DNA from: Pseudomonas sp. 7P_10.2_Bac1
Lineage (GTDB): Bacteria; Pseudomonadota; Gammaproteobacteria; Pseudomonadales; Pseudomonadaceae
NCBI RefSeq assembly: GCF_025465935.1
Contig: NZ_JANLNV010000039.1
Span: forward strand, 1 to 40,746
Direction of reading: 5' to 3'
DNA: 40,746 nucleotides
In this document: piece after piece, positions 40,725 through 40,746 of the stretch
How positions within the stretch are numbered: the first letter of the stretch is position 1
Layout of the letters: each line of letters opens with the position of its first letter
Translations under genes and position numbers: made by a program
The notes under the pieces: model-generated
Seen by the model: only the letters and a program-made list of their open reading frames with translations
Database searches by the model: none
Told to the model about the DNA's origin: nothing

Positions 40725-40746
40725 TTGACAGCAGCGTGTAACGCTG
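40725..40746 (+). promoter_or_regulatory. Second rRNA-type promoter P2 (cut by window edge)
   Basis: TTGACA (40725-40730) is followed by exactly 16 bases up to the window end, so its -10 lies outside. The surrounding GGTGTTGACAGCAGCGTGTA resembles the leader upstream of 16S rRNA in Pseudomonas, so an rrn operon probably starts just beyond. That also explains the contig break. Confidence 0.65.

Noticed and set aside
1..40746. CRISPR arrays, tRNA genes, insertion sequences, prophage or toxin-antitoxin modules
   Set aside because: No regularly spaced repeats, cloverleaf-like sequences, transposase or phage proteins were seen on reading the window; only the single REPIN was found.

Overview
The window is chromosomal DNA of a Pseudomonas of the fluorescens lineage. 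The evidence is a set of pyoverdine genes (pvdQ, fpvR, pvdP, pvdRT-opmQ, fpvI, pvdA) with iron-starvation promoter boxes, a REP/REPIN element of the P. fluorescens type, the gnd-zwf-HAD cluster, an SfnR-like sigma-54 activator and, at the right edge, what reads as the promoter region of an rRNA operon. The left edge is homopolymer junk, and the right edge stops inside a probable repeated rRNA leader, so this looks like a whole contig between assembly breaks.

Region 1 (1-17 kb): pyoverdine maturation, export and signalling. pvdQ (acylase) converges on fpvR (anti-sigma). Six genes of mixed or unknown role lie between fpvR and pvdP (PepSY-like, GNAT, DUF2790, ZapE-like ATPase, aldo/keto reductase, with a REPIN). 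Then come pvdP (tyrosinase), the reverse-strand operon pvdR-pvdT-opmQ, and fpvI-pvdA. Four sites match or nearly match the PvdS iron-starvation box (TAAAT-N15/16-CGT), before pvdQ, pvdP, pvdR and pvdA. fpvI has a Fur-box-like promoter. The NRPS genes, pvdE, pvdF, pvdMNO, fpvA and pvdS are not here, so the locus is partial.

Region 2 (17-21 kb): mgtA and mgtC for Mg2+ homeostasis. They follow a 634-nt leader holding several short reading frames. One starts M-T-P-N-P-K-P, the alternating-proline pattern of enterobacterial MgtL. A 16-bp hairpin abuts the mgtA ribosome-binding site. This is the best candidate for undescribed regulation in the window.

Region 3 (21-26 kb): a BvgAS/EvgAS-type phosphorelay (LuxR-type regulator plus a sensor with two Venus-flytrap domains, HisKA, REC and Hpt). 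It is followed by a small pseudo-receiver lacking the phospho-acceptor Asp. BvgA/EvgA-like heptamers lie upstream.

Region 4 (26-40.7 kb): mostly housekeeping. It contains a CptA-type phosphoethanolamine transferase, gnd-zwf-HAD hydrolase, a dienoyl-CoA isomerase, NudC, a TSUP transporter, an SfnR-like activator, a group I cysteine desulfurase, aminopeptidase P, a small lipoprotein, RhtA and tandem rrn-type promoters. No tRNA, CRISPR array, insertion sequence or prophage was seen.
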